Shown here one piece after another: positions 44,484 to 54,795 of a stretch of DNA of 64,000 bases. The DNA is from Legionella beliardensis (GTDB lineage: Bacteria > Pseudomonadota > Gammaproteobacteria > Legionellales > Legionellaceae): assembly GCF_900452395.1 (NCBI RefSeq), contig NZ_UGNV01000001.1, positions 2,257,501 to 2,321,500 of the forward strand. The letters are read 5' to 3'. Every line of letters begins with the position of its first letter. Positions within the stretch are counted from its first letter, which is position 1. The translations under genes were made by a program, and so were the position numbers. The notes under the pieces are model-generated. The model was not told the origin of the DNA and made no database searches. It saw nothing but the letters and a program-made list of their open reading frames with translations.

Positions 44484-47033
44484 ATGTTTTCTAGCCATAC
44501 ACCCATGATGCAACAGTACCTACGCATCAAAGCCGAATACCCAGATATGCTTTTATTTTATCGGATGGGTGATTTCTACGAATTATTCTTTGAAGATGCT
44601 AAAAAAGGGGCTCGCCTACTCGATTTAACGTTGACCCATCGAGGTCAAACAGCGGGCAAACCAATCCCGATGGCAGGCGTTCCTTATCATGCGGTTGAAA
44701 ATTATCTAGCAAGATTAATTAAAAAAGGGGAATCCGTTGCAATTTGTGAACAAACGGGTGATCCTGCTACCAGCAAAGGCCCTGTTGAGCGGCAAATTAC
44801 TCGGATTATTACCCCAGGTACGGTGACTGATGAGGCTCTTTTAGATTCGCGGTGTGATAATTTATTACTTGCTATTCATCGTTATCGCAAAGAGCAATTT
44901 GGTCTTGCCTGGGTAGATTTAAGTGGTGGGCGATTTTACCTTTCGCAAGTAAGTGATGAAAATCAACTACAAGCGACTATTAATCGCTTAAAGCCTGCAG
45001 AAATTCTTATTGCAGAAAACACAACCCTTACTAACTATCCTAGCAGTACTGTATTAAAGATGCGGCCTGGTTGGGAATTCGACTTACAGCGTGCGAAACA
45101 ATTATTGTGTGAGCAATTTGCAGTAGCTAATTTGCAAGGACTTGGCGAACCCGATTATACGGATGCCTTTCCAGCAGCAGGTTGTTTATTATTTTATCTA
45201 CAAGCAACGCAACGTCAAAGCCTTCCGCATTTAAAACAGTTAACGCTGGAAAAAGATGATGATTACTTACAATTAGATGCCTCTACTCAAAAGCATTTAG
45301 AAATTTTTGAAAACTACCAGGGTGAGCGCACCAATTCATTACTTTCGGTGCTTGATCACACCGTTAATCCTATGGGAAGCCGGTTATTAAAACGCTGGCT
45401 AGGCCGGCCTTTATGTCAGCGTGCTCTAATTCATCAACGCCTAGATGCTGTTAATGAATTATTAGTAGCTCGACAAGACATACACTTACAGACACTCTTA
45501 AGTGAAGTATGTGATATTGAGCGAATACTATCCCGAATTGCTCTGCGCTCAGCAAGACCACGTGATTTAATTAATTTACGTCAGACATTGGCTTTATTAC
45601 CCGCTTTAATCGACATGTTAAAGCCTAATCAAGCAGATTTAATCATCAAACAACGTCAATCTCTCATTCCCCAACCCGAGTTACTCGCGCTTTTAACCAA
45701 AGCAATCGTTGACAATCCGCCCGTGCTTATTCGTGAAGGTGGTGTAATTGCCTTAGGCTTTGATGAAGAACTAGATGAGTTACGTGCCTTAAGTACGCAT
45801 GCTAATGAAAAGGTTTTAGAGTTAGAAAATCAAGAAAGACAACGCACGGGCATTGCTTCTTTAAAGGTCGGGTTTAATCGTGTTCAAGGGTATTATATTG
45901 AATTAGCCCGGGGACAGGCTGATAAAGCGCCTGCAAATTATCAGCGCAAACAAACGCTTAAAAATGTTGAGCGCTATATTACGCCTGAACTAAAAGTATT
46001 TGAAGAAAAGGTCTTGTCTGCTCAGTCTAAAGCACTTGCCCGGGAAAAATGGCTTTATGAAAATTTATTAACAGAATTAATTCAATACATTCAAGCTTTA
46101 AAAGAAATTGCTGATGCTTGTGCCAAACTTGATGTCTTAGCCAATTTCGCTGAACGAGCGCACAGTCTACATTGGTGCAGGCCAACCATTGTAAACGAAG
46201 ACATCATTGATATTGAGCAAGGGCGTCATCCGGTCATTGAGCCACTTCTTAAAGAACAATTTATCGCTAATTGCTTGGCTCTTGAGCCTAAGCAAAATAT
46301 GCTATTAATCACCGGCCCTAATATGGGTGGTAAATCTACTTTCATGCGTCAAAATGCCTTAATTGTCTTATTAGCTCACCTTGGTAGCTTTGTACCAGCT
46401 AAAGCAGCCACCATCGGTCATATTGATAAGATCTTCACTCGTATTGGTGCAAGTGATGATTTAGCCTCTGGCCGCTCTACATTCATGGTTGAGATGACTG
46501 AAACAGCACATATCCTTCGCCAAGCTACGGCAAAGAGCTTAATCTTGATTGACGAAATCGGCCGAGGTACGAGTACTTATGATGGCATGGCACTCGCTTA
46601 CGCTACTTGTGCTTATCTGGCGAACACTGTAAAAGCCTATACGCTTTTTTCCACACATTATTTTGAATTAACACAATTGCCGCAGCAATTTAAATGCATT
46701 AAAAATGTACATTTGCAAGCTGAACTAACTCAAGATAAGATAATTTTCTTATATCGACTTGAAGAAGGTCACGCTAGTCGAAGTTATGGATTAGAAGTTG
46801 CACAACTTGCAGGAATTCCAGCCAATGTACTTGCGCTTGCTAACGAATACTTACAAAATGTACCGTCGATTAAAGAGCCAGCGCCTAAAGTTATGCTCCC
46901 AGAGAAGATAGCTGGTCAAGAAGCTAAACTTCTTAAGCTATTAGCTCATATCGATATTGATAATTTAACACCGCGCAGTGCCTTGGATCTATTATATCAA
47001 TTAAAATCCGAAGCGGACTGTAAAACGTGTTAA
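44484..47033 (+). CDS. mutS: DNA mismatch repair protein MutS
   Basis: MutS recognises mispairs and starts repair with MutL. The 849-residue protein has the mismatch-binding FYE in [11 protein letters not shown] (about 32-42), core domains, and the C-terminal ATPase with [17 protein letters not shown] (about 606-622), Walker [13 protein letters not shown] and [12 protein letters not shown] small helix-turn-helix dimer domain ends the protein. Length fits the family. It starts divergently from the lipoprotein gene. Confidence 0.98.
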   Translation: MFSSHTPMMQQYLRIKAEYPDMLLFYRMGDFYELFFEDAKKGARLLDLTLTHRGQTAGKPIPMAGVPYHAVENYLARLIKKGESVAICEQTGDPATSKGPVERQITRIITPGTVTDEALLDSRCDNLLLAIHRYRKEQFGLAWVDLSGGRFYLSQVSDENQLQATINRLKPAEILIAENTTLTNYPSSTVLKMRPGWEFDLQRAKQLLCEQFAVANLQGLGEPDYTDAFPAAGCLLFYLQATQRQSLPHLKQLTLEKDDDYLQLDASTQKHLEIFENYQGERTNSLLSVLDHTVNPMGSRLLKRWLGRPLCQRALIHQRLDAVNELLVARQDIHLQTLLSEVCDIERILSRIALRSARPRDLINLRQTLALLPALIDMLKPNQADLIIKQRQSLIPQPELLALLTKAIVDNPPVLIREGGVIALGFDEELDELRALSTHANEKVLELENQERQRTGIASLKVGFNRVQGYYIELARGQADKAPANYQRKQTLKNVERYITPELKVFEEKVLSAQSKALAREKWLYENLLTELIQYIQALKEIADACAKLDVLANFAERAHSLHWCRPTIVNEDIIDIEQGRHPVIEPLLKEQFIANCLALEPKQNMLLITGPNMGGKSTFMRQNALIVLLAHLGSFVPAKAATIGHIDKIFTRIGASDDLASGRSTFMVEMTETAHILRQATAKSLILIDEIGRGTSTYDGMALAYATCAYLANTVKAYTLFSTHYFELTQLPQQFKCIKNVHLQAELTQDKIIFLYRLEEGHASRSYGLEVAQLAGIPANVLALANEYLQNVPSIKEPAPKVMLPEKIAGQEAKLLKLLAHIDIDNLTPRSALDLLYQLKSEADCKTC

Positions 47034-47129
47034 AGGTTTTGTTAACTGTGTTTTAACCTAATAGGACGTACGAGGGACGTGCGGCTTACGGAGGTGGTTA
47101 ATCGCAAACAGCATGGTTGAGAGTGAAGT

Positions 47130-48821
47130 ATGAATAAAATAACCCGCTTACTAGTGATTATCTTATGCTTGCCACTATTTATAGCTGCTGAAACTATTAA
47201 GAGCATTCAAGTTAATGGTGTGCGTGGAAAACTACTTACCAATATTAAAGAAAGATTAGATGAGTTTGCGCAAAGTAAGCCACTTGGGGAAGAATCAGAA
47301 GAAGAGTTAAAATCACAGGTTGAAAAAGCCATGGCACCTTATGGTTTTTTAAAACCAACTATTCAGATTGCTTACCGCCCTAATAAACTTATTTTTAATA
47401 TTAATCCTGGCCCGCGCTTAATGATTAATAAACTATCAGTCAGCGTAGCAGGTGAGGGCAAAAATAACCCAAGCATTATTAATGCACTGCAAGAATTACC
47501 TATTAAACAAGGAAAACCCTTTAATAGCACCAATTATGAGAAAGCAAAACAAAATTTAATGAGTGCGGCTGAGCATGAAGGTTATTTACGTGCTTCATTT
47601 GAAAAATCTGAGGTATTAATTGATAGGAATGCTTATACAGCAAGCATCGTCCTCAATTTTAATACAGGCCCGCAATATTATTTTGGTCAAGTGCAGTTTG
47701 ATCCTACCTATATTTCACCGGACTTGTTACATCGTTTTGTACCCTTTAAACCAGGCCAGCCCTATTCTGCCGATAAAGTTTTAGAATTTAATAATTATTT
47801 AAGTGGCAGCGGTTATTTTAAAAGCGTCTCTGTTCAACCACAACAACAGGAAAATTCAAGCATTATACCTATTGATGTCCATCTACAGCGTGCTGGGCGC
47901 ATTAATTATTCGCTAGGCTTAGGTTTTGGCACAGACACAGGAATTCGTGCCCGAGCTGGCGCGCATGTGGTTCCTGTTAATCGCGCCGGCCATAAATTCA
48001 ATGCGATTGCTTTAGGCTCATTTAATGAAAACACCTTACAAGCCCAATACATTATTCCAGGTCATAACCCTATTACGGATCAATATGAAGCAGTAGGCAG
48101 TTTTTCTAATTTAAATTACAACGCCGGTTACAGTAATTCATTATTACTTACGTTAGCGCAGCGCCATAATCTGCCATCCTATCAACGGTTATTATCTTTA
48201 AATGGCCTTTATGAGCGCTTTAATTATAATGATAAACCTAAATTTGAAAAAACTGTCCTATTTCCTAGGGCTTCTTTTACTTGGCTTAATAAGTCAGATC
48301 AGTTGTTCTCACCTAATGGCTATAAACTCACTCTAACTGGCGCAGGCGCAACCAGAGCTTTACTTTCAGAAATTAACTTCGCGCAAGCAATTCTAGATGC
48401 TAGAGCTGCTTATATGTTAGAACCGATAAGGACACGTTTGTTTTTTCATACTATCCAAGGCATTACCGAGATTAACGATATTAACGAGCTACCTGTATCC
48501 TTAGCAGTTTTATTAGGGGGCTCTGATAATTTAAAAGGTTACAATTATAAGACATTACCTCCTGGTAAAATTGTCACCTATGGTGGAATTGAAGTTCAGA
48601 AAGAAACGTTCAAAGATTGGTATTTAGTTGGCTTTTTTGATATAGGCGATGTCTATAAACCGACCTTTAAAAATACAAAACAAGATATAGGCCTTGGTTT
48701 AATGTGGGTATCACCCGTTGGACCTATAAAAATAGGTCTTGCACAAGCAATTGAGTCAGATTTTAGACGGACTGAAGGTAAAAAACCTAAATTAGTCATT
48801 AATATAGGACCTGATTTATAA
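47130..48821 (+). CDS. tamA: TamA translocation and assembly module, outer-membrane part
   Basis: TamA is an Omp85-family barrel that works with TamB in outer-membrane protein and lipid handling. The 563-residue protein has a signal peptide (1-20), POTRA domains (about 22-260: SIQVNGVRG, FDPTYISPDLLH) and a barrel to the end (ARAGAHVV, LGGSDNLKGYNYKTL, GLGLMWVSPVGPIKIGLA). The VRGY-type loop appears as LKGYNY. The stop shares one base with the start of tamB, so the pair is coupled. Confidence 0.93.
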   Translation: MNKITRLLVIILCLPLFIAAETIKSIQVNGVRGKLLTNIKERLDEFAQSKPLGEESEEELKSQVEKAMAPYGFLKPTIQIAYRPNKLIFNINPGPRLMINKLSVSVAGEGKNNPSIINALQELPIKQGKPFNSTNYEKAKQNLMSAAEHEGYLRASFEKSEVLIDRNAYTASIVLNFNTGPQYYFGQVQFDPTYISPDLLHRFVPFKPGQPYSADKVLEFNNYLSGSGYFKSVSVQPQQQENSSIIPIDVHLQRAGRINYSLGLGFGTDTGIRARAGAHVVPVNRAGHKFNAIALGSFNENTLQAQYIIPGHNPITDQYEAVGSFSNLNYNAGYSNSLLLTLAQRHNLPSYQRLLSLNGLYERFNYNDKPKFEKTVLFPRASFTWLNKSDQLFSPNGYKLTLTGAGATRALLSEINFAQAILDARAAYMLEPIRTRLFFHTIQGITEINDINELPVSLAVLLGGSDNLKGYNYKTLPPGKIVTYGGIEVQKETFKDWYLVGFFDIGDVYKPTFKNTKQDIGLGLMWVSPVGPIKIGLAQAIESDFRRTEGKKPKLVINIGPDL

Positions 48822-51784
48822 TGCGTATTTATTATTCAGTAATAAAAAAACTTTTATATGGCGTGCTCATTCTTATTTTGCTCTTATTAAGCACTGCTAT
48901 TTTTTTATTAGGAACCACGCCTGGTTTAAAGGCTTCATTAAAACTTGCCGAACAATTTATGCCTGGCAAACTAATCATTCATTCCGCTGAAGGTCGCCTT
49001 TTTGATCATGTCATCATTAAACAAGCTGTCTATACAGATGATAATATCACTGCAAAAATTAATAACCTCAACTTAAGCTGGCGTTTGCTTGATTTATTCA
49101 ATCGGCAATTAACCATTGATAATCTACAGGCAGATGACGCAAGTCTCATACTTACTTCAACAAAACAAGAAAAACCAGCATCAACAACACCTGTACAACA
49201 ATTTACTCTACCTAATTTGCCTATTAACTTAACCATTCGTCAGGCCAAAATAGATAAATTCATTATTAAGCAAGATGACTCAATTAATGAACTAAACAAT
49301 ATTCATGTCCAGGCAAATCTAACTAATCAACAATGGCAATTTGAGGATTTATCGCTCACTTTTAAAGAGCACACATTGCAAAGTAAGGCCGTTCTTAAAC
49401 CAGTTATGCCTTATCCTGTAACCGCCTCCCTACAAGTAAGCGCACCACAACAAGTAGACCAAGGTCAAGCGAAAGTACAAGGACATGTTAATTTAACGGG
49501 CAATTTCTTTCATTATTATCTCACAGGTGAATTAACCGCCCCCACGCCTTTAGTCATCACAGGTGATTTAATTAATGGATCACAGGTGCAGCTCGTAGGC
49601 AGTTGGGATAACTTACAATGGCCTATTAACAATGACTATCGGTTTAGCAGTGAAAAAGGTCAGTTAAAAATTAAGGGCACTTTACCTGATTTAACAATCA
49701 CCTTAGATAGCAAGATTAATGAGCCGCTTGCCTCAAATCTACAGGTGCATGCTTACACGAATGCTTTAGGCGGACAGGCAAATGCGGTGCTTTCATCTAA
49801 AGCAGGTAATGTAAATTTAAATTTATCGTATGATGATAACCACATTCCCAAATTAAAAGGCAATTTTAAAGCCCAACTTACCGATGCGGATGAACAACTC
49901 CAATTACCCATTAAGCAACTACAAACTGAAAATCAATTCTCTGGTGAATCGCTTGCGAATCTTTCTTTATTTAGTCAGCTTACTGGTCGTTATAATGAAC
50001 ATCCTATCAATATGACCATTCGTTATAATAAGCAAACGCTACATGCTATCGCTAATTTAGGTCCTAACCAAATCGAGATTAATGGCAAAGCGCTATTTCC
50101 TTGGCACCTATCTGCCTCTATACCACAACCTGCTTTATTACACTCATCATTAACAGGCCTAGATACAACTATTACAGCAAAAGCTGATTTATTAGAAGAA
50201 CAAAAAGGAGATCTACATCTCACCATAGGTAGGGGCCAATTTAAAAATCCTGAACTGTCTAAGCTTACTTTTGAAGGTGGAAATATAACGGCGATGCTTG
50301 ATGATAAACAATTGCAAGCAACAGGTAATCTAAGCTTAGATCAAGCCAAAAAATTATTTTTGACTCTTAATTTACCGCATTTTAATTATTTTAAAGGCAA
50401 TCTCAAGCAACAAAAAATAGACGCAAACATAAAGCTGTTAATAAATTCTTTGGCTTTTTTAAACGACTTAACCCCGATAATTAATAATCTACAAGGGCAG
50501 TTAGGGGCTAATTTAAAAGTAGCTGGCACTATAGGCAGGCCTGTAATTGATGGCGAAGTTCAGTTAACTAAAGCAGGCGTCGCTGTACCCAGCATGGGCA
50601 TTGATTTAAATCCTATTGAAATAACGCTACAAAGTAGTAATAAAAAATGGCAAGCAAAGGGAGAAATTTTTTCTCATGGCAGCCCATTAAATATTAGCGG
50701 TAATGGTGAGTTTGCACCTACCATTAAAGGGATGATTCATTTAAAAGGCGAACAAATTCCTTTCATTGCAAGCAAGGAATATTTAATTGATGTGTCTCCT
50801 GATTTATCTTTTGATTTCACGCCATCTGATTTAAAAATGCGAGGACGGATTCTTGTTCCTAAAGCAACCATTAAACCACAAACTTTTTCAAACTCAGTCA
50901 GCTTAACGGATGATGCAGTCTTTGTAGACAAGAAAGAATCTACCAACCCTTTCAACATAGATACCGATATCAAGGTAGAAATGGGTGATCAGGTCATGCT
51001 CGCTGTCAAAGGGTTGCAAGGCTATTTAATTGGCGCGATTAATTTGCGCCAAATTCCCCCAGGGCCACTTACAGCCACAGGTGAACTTAATGTAAAAGAA
51101 GGCAAGTACCAAGCTTACGGACAGGATTTAACCATTGAAAAGGGGCAATTATTATTTACCGGTGGATTAATTGACAATCCCGCTATTCAGGTGCGAGCGA
51201 TTAGAAAATTTAATAATACGGCCAATACAATGTCAGGCTCAAATAGCTGGTTTGATTTTAACTCAGCTAACCTACAAACGCTTGATTTTGGTAAAAAGAC
51301 AACTGTTGGTATTGCTGTATCCGGTCGACTAAATAACCCTAAAGTAGAGTTATTTTCTGTACCCGCTACGTTATCCCAAGCAGACATTTTATCGATGCTG
51401 TTACTTGGTAGGCCAGCGAACCAAGCTGACAAATCGGGCGCCCAATTATTACTGGCAGCTGTGTCTGCTCTAAATCTAGATTCAAGCCACAGTGGCCCAC
51501 AGTTACTGTCACAATTAAAACAAAGCTTAGGCATTGATTTTAATTTAGAAAATAACATTCAGTATGATCAAAAAACTAATCAGAGCACGGATAATACAAC
51601 CTTAGTCTTGGGTAAATCATTATCAAAACGATTGTATTTAAGTTATAACGTAGGTCTATCATCAAAAACAGACACGAACGTTCTCACGTTAAAATACTTA
51701 CTAAATAAATTTTTTAGTGTGCAGGTTAATGCTAGCACATCAGGCAGTGGTATTGATTTATTTTATACCCATCAAAAGGAATAA
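48821..51784 (+). CDS. tamB: TamB inner-membrane-anchored translocation module protein
   Basis: A 987-residue protein with one N-terminal membrane helix (about 8-30) and a very long beta-strand region that spans the periplasm as a groove. The C-terminal TamB domain carries the typical LTATGELNVKEGKYQAYGQDL, LLFTGGLIDNPAIQVRA and LLLGRPANQ stretches, ending LYLSYNVGLSS and VNASTSGSGIDLFYT. It follows tamA with a shared base and precedes hemB by 5 bases. The known family works with TamA. E. coli TamB is longer (about 1260), so this is a shorter form. Confidence 0.93.
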   Translation: MRIYYSVIKKLLYGVLILILLLLSTAIFLLGTTPGLKASLKLAEQFMPGKLIIHSAEGRLFDHVIIKQAVYTDDNITAKINNLNLSWRLLDLFNRQLTIDNLQADDASLILTSTKQEKPASTTPVQQFTLPNLPINLTIRQAKIDKFIIKQDDSINELNNIHVQANLTNQQWQFEDLSLTFKEHTLQSKAVLKPVMPYPVTASLQVSAPQQVDQGQAKVQGHVNLTGNFFHYYLTGELTAPTPLVITGDLINGSQVQLVGSWDNLQWPINNDYRFSSEKGQLKIKGTLPDLTITLDSKINEPLASNLQVHAYTNALGGQANAVLSSKAGNVNLNLSYDDNHIPKLKGNFKAQLTDADEQLQLPIKQLQTENQFSGESLANLSLFSQLTGRYNEHPINMTIRYNKQTLHAIANLGPNQIEINGKALFPWHLSASIPQPALLHSSLTGLDTTITAKADLLEEQKGDLHLTIGRGQFKNPELSKLTFEGGNITAMLDDKQLQATGNLSLDQAKKLFLTLNLPHFNYFKGNLKQQKIDANIKLLINSLAFLNDLTPIINNLQGQLGANLKVAGTIGRPVIDGEVQLTKAGVAVPSMGIDLNPIEITLQSSNKKWQAKGEIFSHGSPLNISGNGEFAPTIKGMIHLKGEQIPFIASKEYLIDVSPDLSFDFTPSDLKMRGRILVPKATIKPQTFSNSVSLTDDAVFVDKKESTNPFNIDTDIKVEMGDQVMLAVKGLQGYLIGAINLRQIPPGPLTATGELNVKEGKYQAYGQDLTIEKGQLLFTGGLIDNPAIQVRAIRKFNNTANTMSGSNSWFDFNSANLQTLDFGKKTTVGIAVSGRLNNPKVELFSVPATLSQADILSMLLLGRPANQADKSGAQLLLAAVSALNLDSSHSGPQLLSQLKQSLGIDFNLENNIQYDQKTNQSTDNTTLVLGKSLSKRLYLSYNVGLSSKTDTNVLTLKYLLNKFFSVQVNASTSGSGIDLFYTHQKE

Positions 51785-51789
51785 GTTGT

Positions 51790-52779
51790 ATGACTCAGTA
51801 TGAATTACCGCTACGTTTAAAAAGATTGCGACGCACGCCTTTAATGCGCGCTTTAATTCAGGAGACACGCCTACACCCGCAGCAGCTTATTGCCCCTCTT
51901 TTTATTGATGAAACCATCAACACTAAAGTCGAAATTACCAGCATGCCAGGCCAGTTTCGCTTACCTCTCAGAGCGTTAGCACAAGAAGTTGAGGAGATTT
52001 CTAAGCTTAATATTGCTGCTGTTTTATTATTTGGTATTCCTAATCACAAAGATGCTAACGGTAGTGCATCATTACAACAAACTGGCATCATTCAGCAAGC
52101 CATTAAAATTATTCGTGAAAATAATCCAGCGCTAGTTATTATTACTGATGTTTGCTTCTGTGAGTACACCAATCATGGGCATTGTGGCATTTTGCAAGGC
52201 GATTTTATTGATAACGATGCAACCCTTGAGTTACTAGGGCAGCAAGCGGTAAGCCATGCACAAGCCGGCGCTGATTGGGTCGCGCCTAGCAGCATGACAG
52301 ACGGCATGGTGGGGGCTATTCGCCAAGCGTTAGATGCCAGAGGTTACCAGCAAACTGCTATTTTAAGCTACGCTGTTAAATATTGTTCTAGCTTTTATGG
52401 ACCGTTTCGCGAGGCAGCGCAAGGCGCACCACAATTTGGTGACCGAAAAACTTATCAAATGAATCCAGCCAATAGCAGTGAGGCATTAAGAGAAGCGGCA
52501 CTAGATTTAGAAGAAGGCGCAGATTTGCTGATGGTTAAGCCCGCAATGAATTATTTAGACATTATTTACAAATTGAAAACTCACTTTCCTGAAGTGCCCT
52601 TATGTGCCTATCAGGTTAGTGGCGAATATGCCATGTTAAAGTATGCCGCACGTCAAGGTTTAATACATGAAGAACAAGCTATGATAGAAAGCCTATTAGC
52701 AATTAAACGCGCCGGCGCTGATCTTATTATTTCTTACTTTGCTAAAGACATTGCTCGTTTATTAGCAGTTACAGCCTAA
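51790..52779 (+). CDS. hemB: Delta-aminolevulinic acid dehydratase (porphobilinogen synthase)
   Basis: Joins two 5-aminolevulinate molecules into porphobilinogen in haem synthesis. The 329-residue protein has the active-site Lys pair: one in SYAVKYCSSFYGPFR (about 195-209), the Schiff-base Lys in LLMVKPAMNYLD (about 248-259). The metal-binding segment TDVCFCEYTNHGHCG (about 118-132) has the three Cys of zinc-type enzymes. It begins 5 bases after tamB, so it may share its transcript. HemA acts one step earlier. Confidence 0.97.
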   Translation: MTQYELPLRLKRLRRTPLMRALIQETRLHPQQLIAPLFIDETINTKVEITSMPGQFRLPLRALAQEVEEISKLNIAAVLLFGIPNHKDANGSASLQQTGIIQQAIKIIRENNPALVIITDVCFCEYTNHGHCGILQGDFIDNDATLELLGQQAVSHAQAGADWVAPSSMTDGMVGAIRQALDARGYQQTAILSYAVKYCSSFYGPFREAAQGAPQFGDRKTYQMNPANSSEALREAALDLEEGADLLMVKPAMNYLDIIYKLKTHFPEVPLCAYQVSGEYAMLKYAARQGLIHEEQAMIESLLAIKRAGADLIISYFAKDIARLLAVTA

Positions 52780-52832
52780 AGCACTCTCTTAGGTAAATAG
52801 CCTATTTTCCCTGTGGCGATACTATATGCGAT

Positions 52833-52894
52833 GTAGCCTGGGTGAAATAACGTGAAACCCGGGTTACGGCCCTATGGGCCTGCACCCAGGCTAC
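52833..52894 (+). repeat. 62-bp GTAGCC...GGCTAC repeat, copy 4
   Basis: Starts GTAGCCTGGGTGAAATAACG and ends TGCACCCAGGCTAC. Almost the same as the copy at 18390 and in the same orientation. Confidence 0.9.
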
Positions 52895-52940
52895 ATTCAC
52901 TTATTAGCAGTTACGCCTTAAAAGAGGATGCAGTGATAGA

Positions 52941-52986
52941 GCTTAGTGAAACCTGGGTTTCGGCTCTATGGGCCTGCACAGGCTAC
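52941..52986 (+). repeat. Decayed GTAGCC-family repeat
   Basis: Keeps GTGAAACCTGGGTTTCGG, CTATGGGCCTGCAC and GGCTAC but has lost the left end. It lies 47 bases after copy 4 in the same orientation. Confidence 0.7.
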
Positions 52987-53018
52987 GTTTATCTAGTATG
53001 AAATAAACCACAACCGAA

Positions 53019-53041
53019 ATACCGCGGCTTGACCGCGGTAT
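53019..53041 (-). repeat. ATACCG palindrome, copy 4
   Basis: ATACCGCGG and CCGCGGTAT around CTTGA, followed by CC and preceded by CGAA. It is the reverse of the 36827 copy and lies 60 bases beyond the FadL-type gene stop. Confidence 0.8.
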
Positions 53042-53100
53042 CCAGTGAAGTGACACTAAGGGTATGGATACTGTGACTTGATCTTGAGTCTACAAGTAGA

Positions 53101-54549
53101 TTATTTCGTCGGAACAGGCTCAACGCTATCCATTGTCCAAACTGCTTGTAGTGCTACTAAATCAGCGTGTCCTTTTGCTCTAGCGTTAACAGTATACGTG
53201 CTACCCGCGCCAGCAACATCTGTTCTATTAATAGTATCGTCGTGAGCACCAAATAGATGTGTATAACCTGCATCAACACCTATATTCGGATTATATTGGT
53301 AATGCGCTCCAACTGACAAAGCCCAACGATCGGTATCTGGTATACGAATATCACGAAACTCATCAACCGTTGGCGTTTGATCATAGCCACCGCCTGCACG
53401 GATTAACCATTGAGAATTAACTCGATAATTAGCTCCAAGTGCTGCGCGCCACGTATTACGATAATCGGTTACAGACTCGGCAAATAAATTTGCTTGGCCA
53501 ACGCCTGGTGCGAAACCTGCTACTTTATTAAATTGAATGCTACGTAACACATGCCAATTAGTGTAAACAACCGATCCTAATAAAGCGAAAGATTCATTAA
53601 CATCATGGTAACCACTTAATGTAACAATATCTGGGTACTCAATGTTGTTACTCGACAGATCATTGCTCCAAAATACCGCATCGCTTCCAGCTAAATTAGC
53701 AGCGATTGCAGAGGTTGGGGTTACTGTTGGCGTTTGTCTTGCTAACGGGCCAGTTAAGCGACTCCAACCATGGAATTTATGATGAACTCGAGATTGGTAA
53801 TTTAAACCAAGACGTGAGTGGTTATCATTAAGTAATAACATGGCGCCTGCATGGAAACCTACACCAAACGAGTCACCTTTGTTATAAGAGTATGAATCAA
53901 GGATCATGGGGCTTAAGCCAGGCACTGGTAATTGCCCAAAGGCAGGTGAGCCTAAAACGCGATTAAGTTTTACGCGCGAATACTGCAGGTCAATACCCAA
54001 ACCAAGCGCTAGGTTTTCAGTTATCCTACCGCCAATCTCTGGTGCAATATTGGTAGAGATTAATTCACTGTAAGTTGCCTGATAGCGAACAGGGCTTGTT
54101 CTGCTCCAATTGGTTGCTAAACCAAAAGGCCCATTCATAGTCAAACCAGCCGTGACATTTTCACCTAAAGGAATTGCCGCATGGAAAAATGGCACAAAGC
54201 CATCATCCCCTCCATTTAAGTCATGAAAGGTTTGTGTATAATTTCTTAACGCCGGCACCGGAACAGATGACGTGAAGAAATTACTGGTACCCGTAATTTT
54301 TGAGGAAACGAATATGCCTACACCACCCGTTAAAGCTTGTAAGTCATGAATTAATGATAAACCAGCAGGATTATACCAACCAGTAGCTGCGTCAGCAGCT
54401 TCTGCAGCGATACCTGCCCCATAATTCCCAACTGCTACAGCGCTTGACTCCGTATAGAGAGAAAAGCTTCCAGCATTCGCATTATTAGCTAAAATAGCAA
54501 CAATTGCAGCACTCAGGATTGTTTTAATAGGTTTTTGCATGCTCAACAC
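53101..54549 (-). CDS. FadL-type outer-membrane long-chain hydrocarbon/fatty-acid transporter
   Basis: A 482-residue protein of the FadL family. The signal peptide ends NANA (about 27). Next come GSFSLYTESSAVAVGNYGAG, the NPAG motif (YNPAGLS, about 58-64), and a long barrel with FGLATNW, VGFHAGAMLLL and DAGYTHLFG strands. FadL proteins admit fatty acids or other hydrophobic compounds. The GTG at 54549 has AGGAG six bases upstream; an ATG at 54540 is also possible but spaced 15 bases from it. It reads convergently with hemB and divergently from lysAC. Confidence 0.9.
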   Translation of the reverse strand: MLSMQKPIKTILSAAIVAILANNANAGSFSLYTESSAVAVGNYGAGIAAEAADAATGWYNPAGLSLIHDLQALTGGVGIFVSSKITGTSNFFTSSVPVPALRNYTQTFHDLNGGDDGFVPFFHAAIPLGENVTAGLTMNGPFGLATNWSRTSPVRYQATYSELISTNIAPEIGGRITENLALGLGIDLQYSRVKLNRVLGSPAFGQLPVPGLSPMILDSYSYNKGDSFGVGFHAGAMLLLNDNHSRLGLNYQSRVHHKFHGWSRLTGPLARQTPTVTPTSAIAANLAGSDAVFWSNDLSSNNIEYPDIVTLSGYHDVNESFALLGSVVYTNWHVLRSIQFNKVAGFAPGVGQANLFAESVTDYRNTWRAALGANYRVNSQWLIRAGGGYDQTPTVDEFRDIRIPDTDRWALSVGAHYQYNPNIGVDAGYTHLFGAHDDTINRTDVAGAGSTYTVNARAKGHADLVALQAVWTMDSVEPVPTK

Positions 54550-54795
54550 ACCTAACTCCTTACATTATAAAATGCATCCTAAAACTCGCAGAGCAAAAAA
54601 TAATAAATGAATTAAAGTGATTTTCAAATGATTCTATTAAAAAAATATTATTAAAATCAGTAAATTCTACATATAAAAATCAAAGTGAAATTATTTAAAT
54701 CACAATGATTTTTTTATGACAATTAATTCTTATCGTCTACCTTGTCAGAAAAACAACTCCATGCTAATGTGTTCTTTCTTTGTGCGGACAATTTT

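Larger units (their letters stand above)
52780..53100. other. 321-base repeat-bearing spacer between hemB and a FadL-type gene
   Basis: Convergent spacer holding a 62-bp GTAGCC element (52833-52894), a decayed relative (52941-52986) and an ATACCG palindrome (53019-53041). No gene seen. Confidence 0.6.
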
